Shown piece after piece: positions 21,990 through 33,800 of a stretch of DNA of 64,000 nucleotides. Within the stretch, counting starts at the first letter, position 1. Each line of letters opens with the position of its first letter. The notes beneath the pieces are model-generated. The model made no database searches, was not told where the DNA came from, and was given only the letters and a program-made list of their open reading frames with translations. The translations under genes were made by a program, and so were the position numbers. The stretch comes from Viola odorata (taxonomy: Eukaryota > Streptophyta > Magnoliopsida > Malpighiales > Violaceae): positions 47,509,661-47,573,660 of the forward strand of contig OY829541.1 in NCBI GenBank assembly GCA_963691705.1. Direction: 5' to 3'.

Positions 21990-23519
21990 ATGAAGATTGG
22001 AAGCTATGTCAGTCTTACAAGACCGAATGTTTTGCTTGTACATCCTGAGTTACCCATTCTTATCTGTTGTAAACCCCAGCTAAAGAGGGTTGGATTTATT
22101 ACAAGGCTTCAGTACTCTGTTACTGAAAGAACTTTTGCAAGTTCTGAGTATTCATCTGTGTCCAATGCAGACAGAGGCCGCTCGGGTAGGAGGCTAAGAG
22201 ATTCCTCATCCTTGTATAGTCGTCCTAGTTTGGTTGATATGAAGCATGAGAAGATGGCAAATCGTGCCCAGGTTTATGAGTTTCTCCAGGGGATCGGTAT
22301 TGTTCCAGATGAACTTGATGGGTTGGAGCTTCCTGTTACAGTTCAGGTCATGAGGGAACGTGTGGATTTCCTTCATAATTTAGGTCTAACAATTGACGAC
22401 ATCAACAACTACCCACTTGTCCTTGGTTGCAGTGTTAAAAAGAACATGATTCCTGTCCTTGACTATCTGGGTAAATTAGGTGTTAGGAGTTCCACTTTCA
22501 CTGAGTTCGTAAGAAGGTATCCGCAAGTCCTCCATGCCAGTGTTGTTGTAGATCTTGCCCCAGTTGTCAAGTATCTTCAAGGGATGGACATAAAGCCAAT
22601 TGATATTCCTAGGGTGCTTGAGAAATATCCAGAAGTTTTGGGATTCAAACTTGAAGGAACCATGAGCACTTCAGTGGCTTATTTGGTTGGAATTGGTGTG
22701 GCAAGGAGAGAAATTGGTGGAGTTTTAACTAGATACCCAGAGATTTTGGGGATGCGAGTAGGCCGGGTGATCAAACCTTTGGTGGAGTATCTTGAAAGCT
22801 TGGGTCTACCCAGACTAGTTATAGCTAGATTGATAGAAAAACGACCCCACATCCTTGGGTTTGATTTGGAGGACAGGGTCAAACCAAATGTTGACTCTCT
22901 TTTAGAGTTTAATGTAAGAGAAACGTCTATTCCTTCCATCATAGCACAGTATCCTGAGATAATAGGAATTGACCTGAGGGAAAAGCTTGTTGGTCAACAG
23001 AGTTTGCTTCATTCAGTCATTGATTTGTCTCCTGAGGATTTTGGCCGAGTTGTTGAAAAGATGCCTCAGGTTGTAAGCCTTGCTAGAACACCTATTATGA
23101 AACATGTTGATTTCCTAAGGAACTGTGGTTTCACATTGGAACAAGTAAGTGCAATGATTGTCGGATGTCCCCAGCTGCTTGCTCTGAATCTTGATATTAT
23201 GAAACTTAGTTTTGATTACTTTCAAGCGGAGATGGGAAGGTCTTTGGATGATTTGGTTGCCTTCCCTGCATTTTTTACTTATGGTTTGGAGTCTACTGTA
23301 AAGCCAAGAAACAAGAGGGTTACCAAGAAGGGTTTGAAATGCTCACTTTCATGGCTCCTTAACTGCTCTGATGAGAAGTTTGAGCAGCGAATGGACTATG
23401 ACACTATTGACATGGAGGGGATGGAAATGCCAGCATTTGACATGAATACAATGATGGAACCTAGGAGTGACGATTCTGGTTCTGAGTATGAGGAGGACAG
23501 CGACGATGAATCCGCATAG
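21990..23519 (+). CDS. MTERF4: mTERF4-type organelle transcription/splicing factor (BSM/RUG2-like)
   Basis: 509 residues in a single coding exon. Residues 1-75 look like an organelle transit peptide (Ser/Arg-rich, few acids). From about residue 95 to 425 there is a chain of mTERF helical repeats, each with the usual pattern LxxLG(V/L)...(Y/F)P(Q/E)(V/I)L. It ends with a strongly acidic tail (GSEYEEDSDDE). The repeat order and acidic end match the plant mTERF4 protein (BELAYA SMERT/RUGOSA2), needed for chloroplast intron splicing and plastid gene expression. The start at 21990 is chosen because 21948-21989 lies across a probable 3' splice site. The gene is divergent from ABP1. Confidence 0.88.
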   Translation: MKIGSYVSLTRPNVLLVHPELPILICCKPQLKRVGFITRLQYSVTERTFASSEYSSVSNADRGRSGRRLRDSSSLYSRPSLVDMKHEKMANRAQVYEFLQGIGIVPDELDGLELPVTVQVMRERVDFLHNLGLTIDDINNYPLVLGCSVKKNMIPVLDYLGKLGVRSSTFTEFVRRYPQVLHASVVVDLAPVVKYLQGMDIKPIDIPRVLEKYPEVLGFKLEGTMSTSVAYLVGIGVARREIGGVLTRYPEILGMRVGRVIKPLVEYLESLGLPRLVIARLIEKRPHILGFDLEDRVKPNVDSLLEFNVRETSIPSIIAQYPEIIGIDLREKLVGQQSLLHSVIDLSPEDFGRVVEKMPQVVSLARTPIMKHVDFLRNCGFTLEQVSAMIVGCPQLLALNLDIMKLSFDYFQAEMGRSLDDLVAFPAFFTYGLESTVKPRNKRVTKKGLKCSLSWLLNCSDEKFEQRMDYDTIDMEGMEMPAFDMNTMMEPRSDDSGSEYEEDSDDESA

Positions 23520-23739
23520 AACAATTAATTGACTTTAAGAAGTCGCTTGCAGTGGAGAATCTTAGCACTGTGAAATTGGACCTTCATGTAGAGTAGATGT
23601 ACAATTAAAGGAAGACACTTTTAGTTGAATGATATGAGACTTTAGTCTTGTGTATGTTCCTGCAAAAAAACTTCAAGTTACTGGTTAAATACAAGTCTGC
23701 TTATTTATTTCAGAATATGCCAACTTCTTTTTGATCTAG

Positions 23740-25941
23740 GGGAAATAGTTTTTACCACTCCTGAACTATCGGCGAAAATTACAAACTTCCCCTGAACTTC
23801 ATTTTTTAAAATTCGCCTCCCTGAATTATTGTTTTCGAGCAAAAGGACCCCCTCCGTTAACTTTTTCTGTTAAATTTAACAGGTTACCTGCTACAGCAGG
23901 TTTTTTTTTTTAACTTGTTATACCAGGTAATTATATTTTAAATAATATAATTAATTTTAAAAAATTCAAAAAAATAAATAAATTAATCTAAAAATTCAGA
24001 AAAAAATGTAAAAATTCCAAAAAATATTGTAAAATTTTCAAAAAATATTAATTAATGTAAAAATTCAAAAAAAATGTAATAATTCCAAAAAAAATGTATA
24101 AAGTCAAAAACAATGTATAAATTCCAAAACAAATATAAAAATTCCACAAAAAATGTAAGAAATTCAAAAACAAATTATAAAATCTCTTAAAATATTGTAA
24201 AAATTATAAAAAAAATTAATTAATATAAAAATTCAGAAAAAATATAAAAATTCAGAAAAATGTAATAATTCTCAAAAAAATGTAATAATTCCAAAAAAAA
24301 ATTATTAATCTAAAAATTCAGAAAAAATGTAATAATTCTAAAAAATGTAATAATTCCAGAAAAAATTAAATTAATCTAAAAATTTAGAAAAAATGTAATA
24401 ATTCTCAAAAAAATGTAAAAATTCCAGAAAAAATGTAATAATTCTAAAAAATATGTAATAATTCCACAAAAATTAATTAATCTAAAAATTCAGAAAATAC
24501 GTAATAATTCTCAAAAAAATGTAAAAATTCCAGAAAAAATTTAATTAATCTCAAAATTCAGAAAAAATGTAATAAATCTAAAAGACTGTAATAATTCCAA
24601 AAATAAATTAATTAACCTAAAAATTCAGAAAAAATTGAAAAAAAATTCAGAAAAAATTTAATTAATCTAAAAATTCAGAAAAATTGTAATAATTCTTAGA
24701 AATGTAAAAATTCCAAGAAAATGTAACAATTCTCTAAAAAATGTAAAAATTCCAAAAAAATGTCATAATTCCAATATTTTTTTTTTTACATTTTTTAGAG
24801 AATTATTACATTTTTTCTGAATTTTTTGATTAATTAAATTATTTCTGGATTTTTTTTCATTTTTTCCTGAATTTTTAGGTTAATTAATTTTTTTTTGGAA
24901 TTTTTACATTTTTTTTGGAATTATTACAGTGTTTTAGATTTATTACATTTTTTCAGAATTTTTAGATTAATTAATTTTTTTTGGAATTATTACATTTTTT
25001 CTGGAATTTTTACATTTTTTTGAGAATTATTACATTTTTTCTAATTTTTTAGATTAATTTAATTTTTTCTGGAATTATTACATTTTTTATGAATTTTTAG
25101 ATTAATAATTTTTTTTTGGAATTATTACATTTTTTCTGAATTTTTATATTAATTACTTTTTTTTTGGAATTATTAATTTTTTTTGAGAATTATTACATTT
25201 TTTTTGAATATTTAGATTAATTAATTTGTTCTGGAATTATTACATTTTTTAGAGAATTATTACGTTTTTTCTGGAATTTTTACATTTTTTTGAGAATTAT
25301 TACATTTTTTCTAAATTTTTAGATTAATTTAATTTTTTCTGGAATTATTACATTTTTTAGAATTATTACATTTTTTAGAATTATTACATTTTTTGGAATT
25401 ATTACATTTTTTAGAATTATTACATTTTTTTGAGAATTATTACATTTTTTCTGAATTTTTATATTTTTATATTAATTAATTTTTTTATAATTTTTACAAT
25501 ATTTTAAGAGATTTTACAATTTGTTTTTGAATTTCTTACATTTTTATATTATTTTTGGAATTTATACATTTATTTTGGAATTATTACATTTTTTTTAATT
25601 TATACATATTTTTTTGAATTTTAAAATTAATTAATATTTTTTGGAATTTTTTCAATTTTTTTTAAAATTTTTAAATTTTTTCTGAATTTTTAGATTAATT
25701 AATTTATTTTTAAAATTTTTTTAAAATTAATTATATTATTTAAAATATAATTACCTGCTATAACAGGTTAAAAAAAAAAAACTGTTGTAGTAGGTAACCT
25801 GTTAGATTTAACAGAAAAAGTTAACGGAGGGGGTCCTTTTGCTCGAAAACAATAGTTTAGGGAGACGAATTTAAAAAAATGAAATTCAAGGGAAGTTTGT
25901 GATTTTCGCCGATAGTTCAGGAGTGGTAAAAACTATTTCCC
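23740..25941. repeat. 2.2 kb AT-rich near-palindromic foldback element
   Basis: The two halves are inverted copies of about 1 kb meeting near 24770-24785. The outer ~190 bases on each side are clearly matched (GGGAAATAGTTTTTACCA... at the left; its complement ending CTATTTCCC at the right) and include a matched CCTCCGTTAAC block. The inner parts are arrays of a degenerate ~20-base unit of the AATTCCAAAAAAATGTAAT type. No ORF exists. A transcript would fold into a long hairpin. The terminal text resembles common non-autonomous plant elements with ends in a 'CTGAACTATCGGCGAAAAT' style, superfamily unknown. Confidence 0.85.
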
Positions 25942-27022
25942 TGGAGATTTATAACATTTTATTGTTCATTTACCCAATGAGTGTATCTGACAGCCAAATG
26001 AGATGACCTTTACAGGCAATTTCATGGCCTTTAGAGGTGAGTAGCTGGGGAAAACGGACGGCGTTCAGTCATTTGTTTTGCTACACCATGTATAAGTTGA
26101 TGATAGTGATCAATATTTTGGAGAATCTGACAAGTTCAAGATTAATTTCTTTACTGCTCCAAGTGCAAAATTGAATGTTTTTGCTGGCGGCTGGATTTGT
26201 CTGATTTTCTGCAGTTGCATTCTTGTCTACGATGTTTTGTTACTCATAAACTTTGCATATTGAGGTGAAGGTACAACACAATCATAGCAAACGCAAAGAG
26301 ATCCAGATATTTTTTAACTGGTGCGAGTAAAAAGTACAGCTTCAACCCAATATGCATCGTGTGAAGAAATGTTTTTCATCCAGGTAACTAAGCCTTTACC
26401 TTTCTTTGCGTAAAGAAAACATCTTTTCATTTGTGACCTAAAGTTATTAATGTTGTTGCCATTACAATTGCTATTTCCATTCTTTCTGATGCTTTTTTTT
26501 CATGAATTCCTACGACAATCCATTCCTTTTTTCAATAGTATTATTTTATTTCATAGAAGGTGATCCATTCAGTAAGCATGTCCTTACTGTGATACGAAAA
26601 CCAGAAAGAATGGCATATAATTTTCCTTTCAACATGATTAGATTCTTCCAATAGCACAGCTTGGCCCTTCTCACATGATACTACTGAGTCTTTAATACAA
26701 ATTTCACTATCCCCATTATGACTCATTGACATTGTATTTCTTCACGTTAGTCCTCCTATAATCAAATCCAAAACAGAAATGAGAGCCCGCCGATATATTA
26801 CATATCCCACGACACAAATAAGGCAACCTTCTGTCTGTCCGTCTTTGCTTGTAGGAGGCAAGTACTGCACCCCTTTAGATTACACAACTCGTTGCTCTTC
26901 TCTGTTGTGAGATTGATAGTATGAGAGTTGAAATATATATGGCTCGTATCATGAATTATACAACCAGCAACCTCTCCTGATTTTTCTGTGGATCCATTTG
27001 CAGGAAAAAAGGCTTGAAGTTC
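25942..27022. other. Intergenic DNA
   Basis: Lies between the palindrome and the 3' end of the disrupted gene. No gene recognised. Confidence 0.4.
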
Positions 27023-27501
27023 CTACTCTGTTTTCTGTGGCCATCCCATCTGTTGAAAGGAAGCATAGAGAGTTCAATGCAACTATTAAAGTAAACTATC
27101 AAATTAGATGTTCTTGAGGTGATGGATGATACCTTCCAGGCATACATCGTGAAGAACGCTACGGTATCTGCAGACCACACAACAGCAAACGACTTAAAAA
27201 AGAAGGGGATTATGACATTAATCAACGGAACGAGGAGAAACAGATAGTTGAGAGCCTCTTTCTCATTCTTGGAGCAGTCTCTAGCTCTCAGGGAGGGAAT
27301 TGCTGCAAATAACATATTACCCAAAAACATTATAGTTTTATGTTGCAACAATTGCAAATAATTAGGGAGAAAAAAAAGGAAGAACTCACTGAACATCCAA
27401 ATGGACCACATCCCCATCAATCTCCAAATATCAGGTTCATCTGATGGAAATATGAGATTATAAGAAAGTGCCCCGCCCAACAACATTGAGACATAGCCCT
27501 G

Positions 27502-27959
27502 TGTTGGAAAATCCTGCAAAATAAATTAGAAATACAAAGATCGAGTCGCGTAGAAACGCTCGCCCTAAAGGAATTTATTTCCCCCAGGATAAAACGATCT
27601 CTTCCGATTTAGAAATCGGGATCCAGAACAGCAAGAACCTAAAATATAATATTAACCAGAAAAGGAAGGCTCTCAATTGATTGTAGTGAATATTTCTTTC
27701 TCTCTTGTCTTGTATCTTGGTTTGATAGAGTAGGTGGTATTTATAGGAAGGAAGAGAATCATGACCATTAAGGTGGGGAATCATGGTCATTATGGTGGAG
27801 ATTGATGACCATTAAGGTGGGGATTATCATGGCCATCATGGCCATTACCGTTACAGAATCATGGCAATTAAGCCGTTGCATAATCATGGTAATTAAGCCA
27901 TTCATAGCCGTTGGAATGGAAGAGATATTCAACCTTTGGAATATCATTATTTTACAACA
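27502..27959 (-). repeat. 3' LTR (relative to element) of the copia-type element
   Basis: 458 bases, TGTTGG...ACAACA on the plus strand, next to TSD CCCTG. It carries a TATA-like TATTTATAGG near 27735. Confidence 0.9.
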
Positions 27960-28985
27960 ATCCCCCACATATTACAAAGGTTGATGGTAGCAATTCCTGG
28001 TTAATATATATACGGAGTATAACTTTTCGAATCTGGTGTCTTTTGGACTATGAACCAGACCTAGACAAATAAATTTTATCCTTACAGAGATAATGGTGAA
28101 GTTTAAAACTTCTATGAACCATTAACTCTTTTGCAAGGTAGGGAATCTATTTATCATGTTATACCCCCACAATTCTTGCTGTTAACGCGGTTTTGCGCGT
28201 TTTGGCCATGCGCGTGCCTGGATGTTAATGAATGCTCTAGAGATTATGCCACAATCTCATAGGAGCGGCCCCACTTCACATTCATATAGGTGATTTCATC
28301 AAATGTATCCGCAATCAATACATCCACCCATAAGGGATATGAAATCATTAAGAGTTCAAAAACCCATCCTCTCAATTAATGCAGCATAACACATCCACAC
28401 CATAGGAAGGACAATCAATTTGTGTTAACAGAATTAACAAGTGACTTGTTATTACCCATATGAACCTTCTTCATGGGATCTCCAATCACAAAGGTTGGGT
28501 TCCCATCACTGTTAATTTTCCAATATGGCTTTAAGTCTCATTCCCCTCGATGTTTCTTCAATTAATCGATGTTTCTTCAATTAATCGATGTTTCTTCAAT
28601 TAATTTTTCCACTCAGAGACTTAGTCAGAGGATCGGCCAAAATCACTTCTGACTTCTCATAGTCAACAAAAATAATTTCATCATTTGACAATAGCTAGCT
28701 TAACCACATGCAAGCCTTAGCTTGACAATCACAATGTATCGATACATAGGTGTTACACCCAATAGAATTCTCACATGTTGTAGAATTTCATCCAAAAATT
28801 ATTAACATCACATCATCACATTTCATCACTAGTGGATTTTAATCTCATCAAATCTCATTTTAATATAAAATTCAATTATCATCATTGTATTTTCTAATAC
28901 AACGGATACCACAATTCATTTTACTTGTCATCACTATATTCTCTAATACAGCGAAAACTCAAATTATATGATACCACAATTCATG
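27960..28985. other. Internal remnant of the copia-type element, left part
   Basis: Non-coding apart from the RNase H remnant (minus, ~28560-28680). It includes a triple 19-base tandem repeat at 28548-28604 and diverged tandem copies of a TCTCTAATACAGCG-containing unit at ~28875-28985 that resume at 38121 beyond the nested element. Confidence 0.6.
28548..28604. repeat. Three tandem copies of a 19-base unit
   Basis: CGATGTTTCTTCAATTAAT is repeated three times without interruption. Confidence 0.85.
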
Positions 28986-28990
28986 ATATC

Positions 28991-30512
28991 TGACCGCGCG
29001 TCGAACACGTCAAATATAGTAGTGAAATAGTTATGGAATTGGGGGTAGAAATACAACTTATCACTGTCTACAATAACTTGTAGATGATGGTAAGAGGATC
29101 GTCCACAGAGACCTCTAGGAGATGTAATTCTTGAGTTGACTTCCTCGTCAGTGAGTTTTGGTTGGTTGTTATCTGAAACTAAAGACAAAACAGAAAGCAA
29201 TGAAAACAGTTCAAAATATAAAATAGTATTGGCCGAAGTCTAGGCCAAGACTGCGGGCTAGATTGGGAATAAGTCTTGTGATACGGAATTCCCGGTAAGG
29301 GTGATGGGTGAGCTTGCGTTCTTATGCCTCGATCATGGACTGAAATATGTTCATCTCTTCTTCATAGTACTGCTATAGAGGGGAGGAACTCCTTTTCCCT
29401 CCTATCTTCCCTCCTCTTCAAACTACCTGGCGGGTACTCCCTCTCCTGATAATCCTAGCCAAGGGACACCTTGCTGGTTAAAGGGTTTATCCGTTTGACT
29501 GCTGTCTTGAATGGTTGCTCACCTCTTCAATGGCACAGGGGAAGACAATACCTAGGCTAAGTTCCTAGGTTGTCAATCTGGTCTCTACCTATTTTACCTA
29601 TTCTTCTAGTCTGCTCGAGACTAGTCACCTACTCCGTCTAGCCGGCGGGTACTCCCTCTCCTTCCAGACTGGTTACAACTCTTCTCTCCTAGAGAACAAG
29701 GATGATCAAACCTTGGCTCTAGTGAGTAAGCGATGGATTAAGTTCAAGAATAAATAAATACAAAGAAAGAGATTGTGAAGAACGGATTGTGTCTCACGAT
29801 TGCATTAAGAACTTCAGCTCATCACCCTTACCAAGAATGGGGTTTTAGTTACTCATACTCATGGATAAAAGATAAAGAAATTAACTTGCATAAATATTAT
29901 ATATCCGAAATAGATTCGGAGCAAAGTATTTTAACAATGGCCAACTAAGAAAGAAGGATTGCGTAGCTAACTAGGAAAATCCGATTGCCGACAGAGGTGA
30001 ATAATGTTCAGCTAAAATAGCCATCAGAACCTCTGTCCCAATCCAACTAAAACTCCTAAAATATCCTAAAAGATTATTACAATTTAATTGTTCATAAATG
30101 GAAACTAAATCGCAATTAATAAAAGAGGGAGATCCCATTCGGAATTCTTCAAAAGATTGGCTTCAGATCCCTCTAAAATAGCGGAACAGCTGCTACGTGC
30201 CAGCTGTGAGAGTTCAACTCTGAAAGTACTTCAATCGCTCCAAGCTGCAGTCTGATCGCAAAGGAATCTTGGCCGAAGTCTAGGCCAAGACGATTCTGGT
30301 AAGCGCATTGCGTCAGATACGAACCTGTCTAGGCCAAGATCCAGGCCTAGACTCGAATAAACAGCTTCAGCTCCAAACTTCGTGAATTCTTCTCATTCAG
30401 CCTCCAAACCAGACCTGATCAAATGTGGGAGATTAAAGGGAATATCAATAGAATTACTGTCCAAAATAACTAGAAAATGGACAATAAAACATGATGAAAT
30501 GCAATGCAATCA
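28991..30512 (-). repeat. 3' LTR of the Athila-type element
   Basis: 1522 bases, matching 36590-38111. It holds GGCC dyad modules at 29229-29260, 30269-30288 and 30330-30349. Confidence 0.93.
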
Positions 30513-30528
30513 AACTCCCCACACTTAA
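30513..30528 (-). other. Polypurine tract of the Athila-type element
   Basis: TTAAGTGTGGGGAGTT on the minus strand directly before the 3' LTR start TGATTGCATTGC. Confidence 0.75.
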
Positions 30529-30846
30529 ACAATGCTTGCCCCCAAGCATACAGACTCAAAGACTCAACAAAAATTAAAACCACATCAAAACAAAACAGAC
30601 ATCCTGACCCCTTGGACTTTCTCATTTTCAGATTGCTTACCCGTCCACTGGATCTGCCAAGACACTTCACTAGAGTACCCAATGCGAGACTAACAAGGAA
30701 TGATCAATACCCCGAACATACACCTTCCACATGGTATCAAGACACCCTACTAGACTAGATGATAAAGTATAGGGTAACAAGGTTCACCAAGGATTTGAGT
30801 CCCACCAAGTGTCGTCTATCAAAAAGTGCCTAAAGACTGGTGCCAT

Positions 30847-33800
30847 TTAAATCACTTTGACAGAAATTTTTCTTTTTTTGTTTTGAGGTGGCTCGTCCAC
30901 CTTTTCAGAAACTTTTTCTTCCTGAAAATTCTCAAAGAACGGCTTTAATCTCTGCCCGTTCACCTTGAGCTCGGCACCTGTTTTCTCATTCCTAATATCT
31001 ACTGCACCATGTGGGTAAACGTTAGTAATAACAAAAGGGCCTTCCCAACGAGTTTGTAATTTTCCAGGAAATAATTTAAAACGGGAATTGTAAAGAAGAA
31101 CTTTCTCCCCTGTGTGGAGGGGTTTTCCAATAATTCTCTTGTCGTGGTAAGCTTTCATTCTGACCTTGACAATCAACTGATTGTCATAGGCTAGGTCCCT
31201 CAACTCCTCTAGCTCGTGGAGTTGTAATTTTCTGTCTTGACCAGCCTCATCATAACTTAGGTTGCATTTTCGTATTGCCCAATACGCTTTGTGTTGCAAT
31301 CCTACTGGCAAGTGACATGTCTTCCCGTAAACTAGCTTGTACGGTGTCATCCCGATTGGTCCTTTGTAAGCCGTTCTACAGGCCCACAACGCGTCATCTA
31401 ACCGCTGACTCCAATCGCGTCTGTCTAGGCCTACTGTCTTGGCCAAGACTGACTTCACCTCTCTATTTGACACTTCGGCTTGGCCGTTTGTTTGAGGGTG
31501 ATAGGCTGTGGATACCCTATGTGTGATGCCATATTTCCTGAAAAGAGAAGTTAAAATCTTGTTGCAGAAGTGGGTTCCTCGATCACTAATGATCCCTCGA
31601 GGAATCCCAAATCTGTTTAAGATATTAGTTTTAATAAAGGAAATAACAGTCCTAGCATCATCATTTTTAGTGGCTTTCGCCTCTATCCATTTTGATACAT
31701 AATCCATAGCTAAAATAATATATCTGTTGCCAAAAGAAGTAGGAAAAGGTCCCATAAAATCTATGCCCCATATATCAAATATTTCACAAGAAAGAATAAA
31801 ATTCATAGGCATTTCATTTCGAGAACTAATGTTTCCCACTTTTTGACATGCCGAACAAGTTTTACAAAATAGAGCACTATCCTGAAAAATTGTTGGCCAA
31901 TAAAAACCAGCCTCTAAGATTTTTAGGGTTGTTCTTCTCGCGCCAAAGTGGCCTCCACATGCTTGGGAATGACAGAATTCAAGTATGGATTTTGTTTCAT
32001 CTTGAGGTACACACCTCCTTAGTAATTGATCGGATCCTATCTTCCATAAATATGGATCATCCCAAACATAATACTTACTGTCATGCTTGACCTTTACCTT
32101 CTCATAGGTAGTCATGTCACCATAGTGTTTACCTGTTGCTAGGTAATTCGCTATTTCAGCGTACCATGGTCGCGGGTTTGGCTGGAGTCTAGGCCTAGAC
32201 TCCGGGCTAGACAGTGCGACAGAAAACAGCTTCTCATCTGGAAATTCTGCTTTGATCTCGTTTGTGTCCCCCTTTGCTAGGCAACGGCTTAGATGATCTG
32301 CTACAAGATTTTCCCTTCCACTCTTGTCCTTAATTTCCAGATTGTGCTCCTGCATAAGAAGAATCCAACGGATTAATCTTGGTTTAGCATCATGCTTAAC
32401 CAAAAGATATTTCAATGCGGAATGATCTGAAAATACAATAATTTTAGTGCCCAATAGGTAAGATCTAAATTTTTCCAGGGCAAAAACTATTGCAAAGAGT
32501 TCTTTTTCAGTTGTGGTATAATTCCGTTGGGCATCATCTAGCATCTTCGATGCATAGTAGATGACGTGGGGGTCTTTCCCTTTCTTTTGGCCAAGAACCG
32601 CGCCAACAGCAGCATCACTTGCGTCGCACATCAGTTCGAACGGCAAGCTCCAATCTGGTGGTTGGATGATTGGTGCTGTGGTCAGTCGTTCCTTCAGCTC
32701 TTCGAAGGACTTCTTGCACGCTTCATTGAAGTCGAACTCCACCTCTTTTTGTAGTAACTTGCACATTGGTTCAGCCACCTTTGAGAAGTCTTTAATGAAC
32801 CTACGGTAGAAACCTGCATGACCAAGAAAACTACGAACCTCACGCAAGCATGAGGGGTAAGGCAAGTTCTTGATAGTGTCAATTTTGGCTTGATCAACCT
32901 CAATGCCTTTCTTAGAGACTACATGTCCAAGGACAATCCCTTGGTCTACCATAAAATGGCACTTTTCAAAGTTTAAGACTAAACATGTATCAACACATCT
33001 TTTTAAAATATTTTCTAAGTTGTGTAAGCATTGATCGAAGTTATTACCATACACGGTAAAGTCGTCCATAAACACTTCGATACTTCTCTCGACATACTCA
33101 GAAAATATGCTTACCATGCACCTTTGAAAGGTGGCTGGCGCATTGCAAAGCCCAAACGGCATGCGCCTATAGGCAAACGTTCCAAATGGACAAGTGAACG
33201 TTGTCTTTTGTTGATCTTCGGGAGCAACGGGGATTTGGTGAAACCCCGAGTATCCATCTAGGAAACAGTAGTGAGACTTTCCAGTAAGTCTCTCTACCAT
33301 TTGATCGATGAAAGGCAGCGGGAAGTGGTCCTTCCGTGTGACTTGATTCAGCCTTCGGTAGTCAATACATACCCTCCATCCGTTTTGAATTCTGGCTGTT
33401 CTTTGAGCGCCATCTTCTCCTTCGATTGCTGTTGTTCCAGTCTTCTTAGGGACTACCTGCACAGGAGATACCCAATTACTATCTGAGATAGGATAAATAA
33501 CACCCGAATCTAACAACTTAATTATTTCTTTCTTAACAACTTCCATCATAGGAGGGTTTAATCTCCTCTGGGGTTGCCGAATGGGTTTCTTATCCTCTTC
33601 CACATGTATTTTGTGGGTACAGATGTTAGATGATATCCCCTTGATGTCTGCCATCGTCCAGCCAATCGCCTCTTTGTTTTTCTTCAAGACAGCTATCAAT
33701 TTATCTTCTTCCTCTCTTGATAGCTTGGCTGAAATTATGACGGGTAGTGTGTCATCTAGGCCTAGATAGGCGTACTTCAAGTGACCTGGTAGGGATTTCA

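Noticed and set aside
24000..25700. CRISPR-like or satellite array
   Set aside because: The unit is degenerate, spacers are not unique, and the two halves are inverted; it is a foldback element.
30513..30846. An env-like gene of the Athila element
   Set aside because: Only about 330 bases lie between the pol stop and the LTR; no ORF with signal or membrane features.
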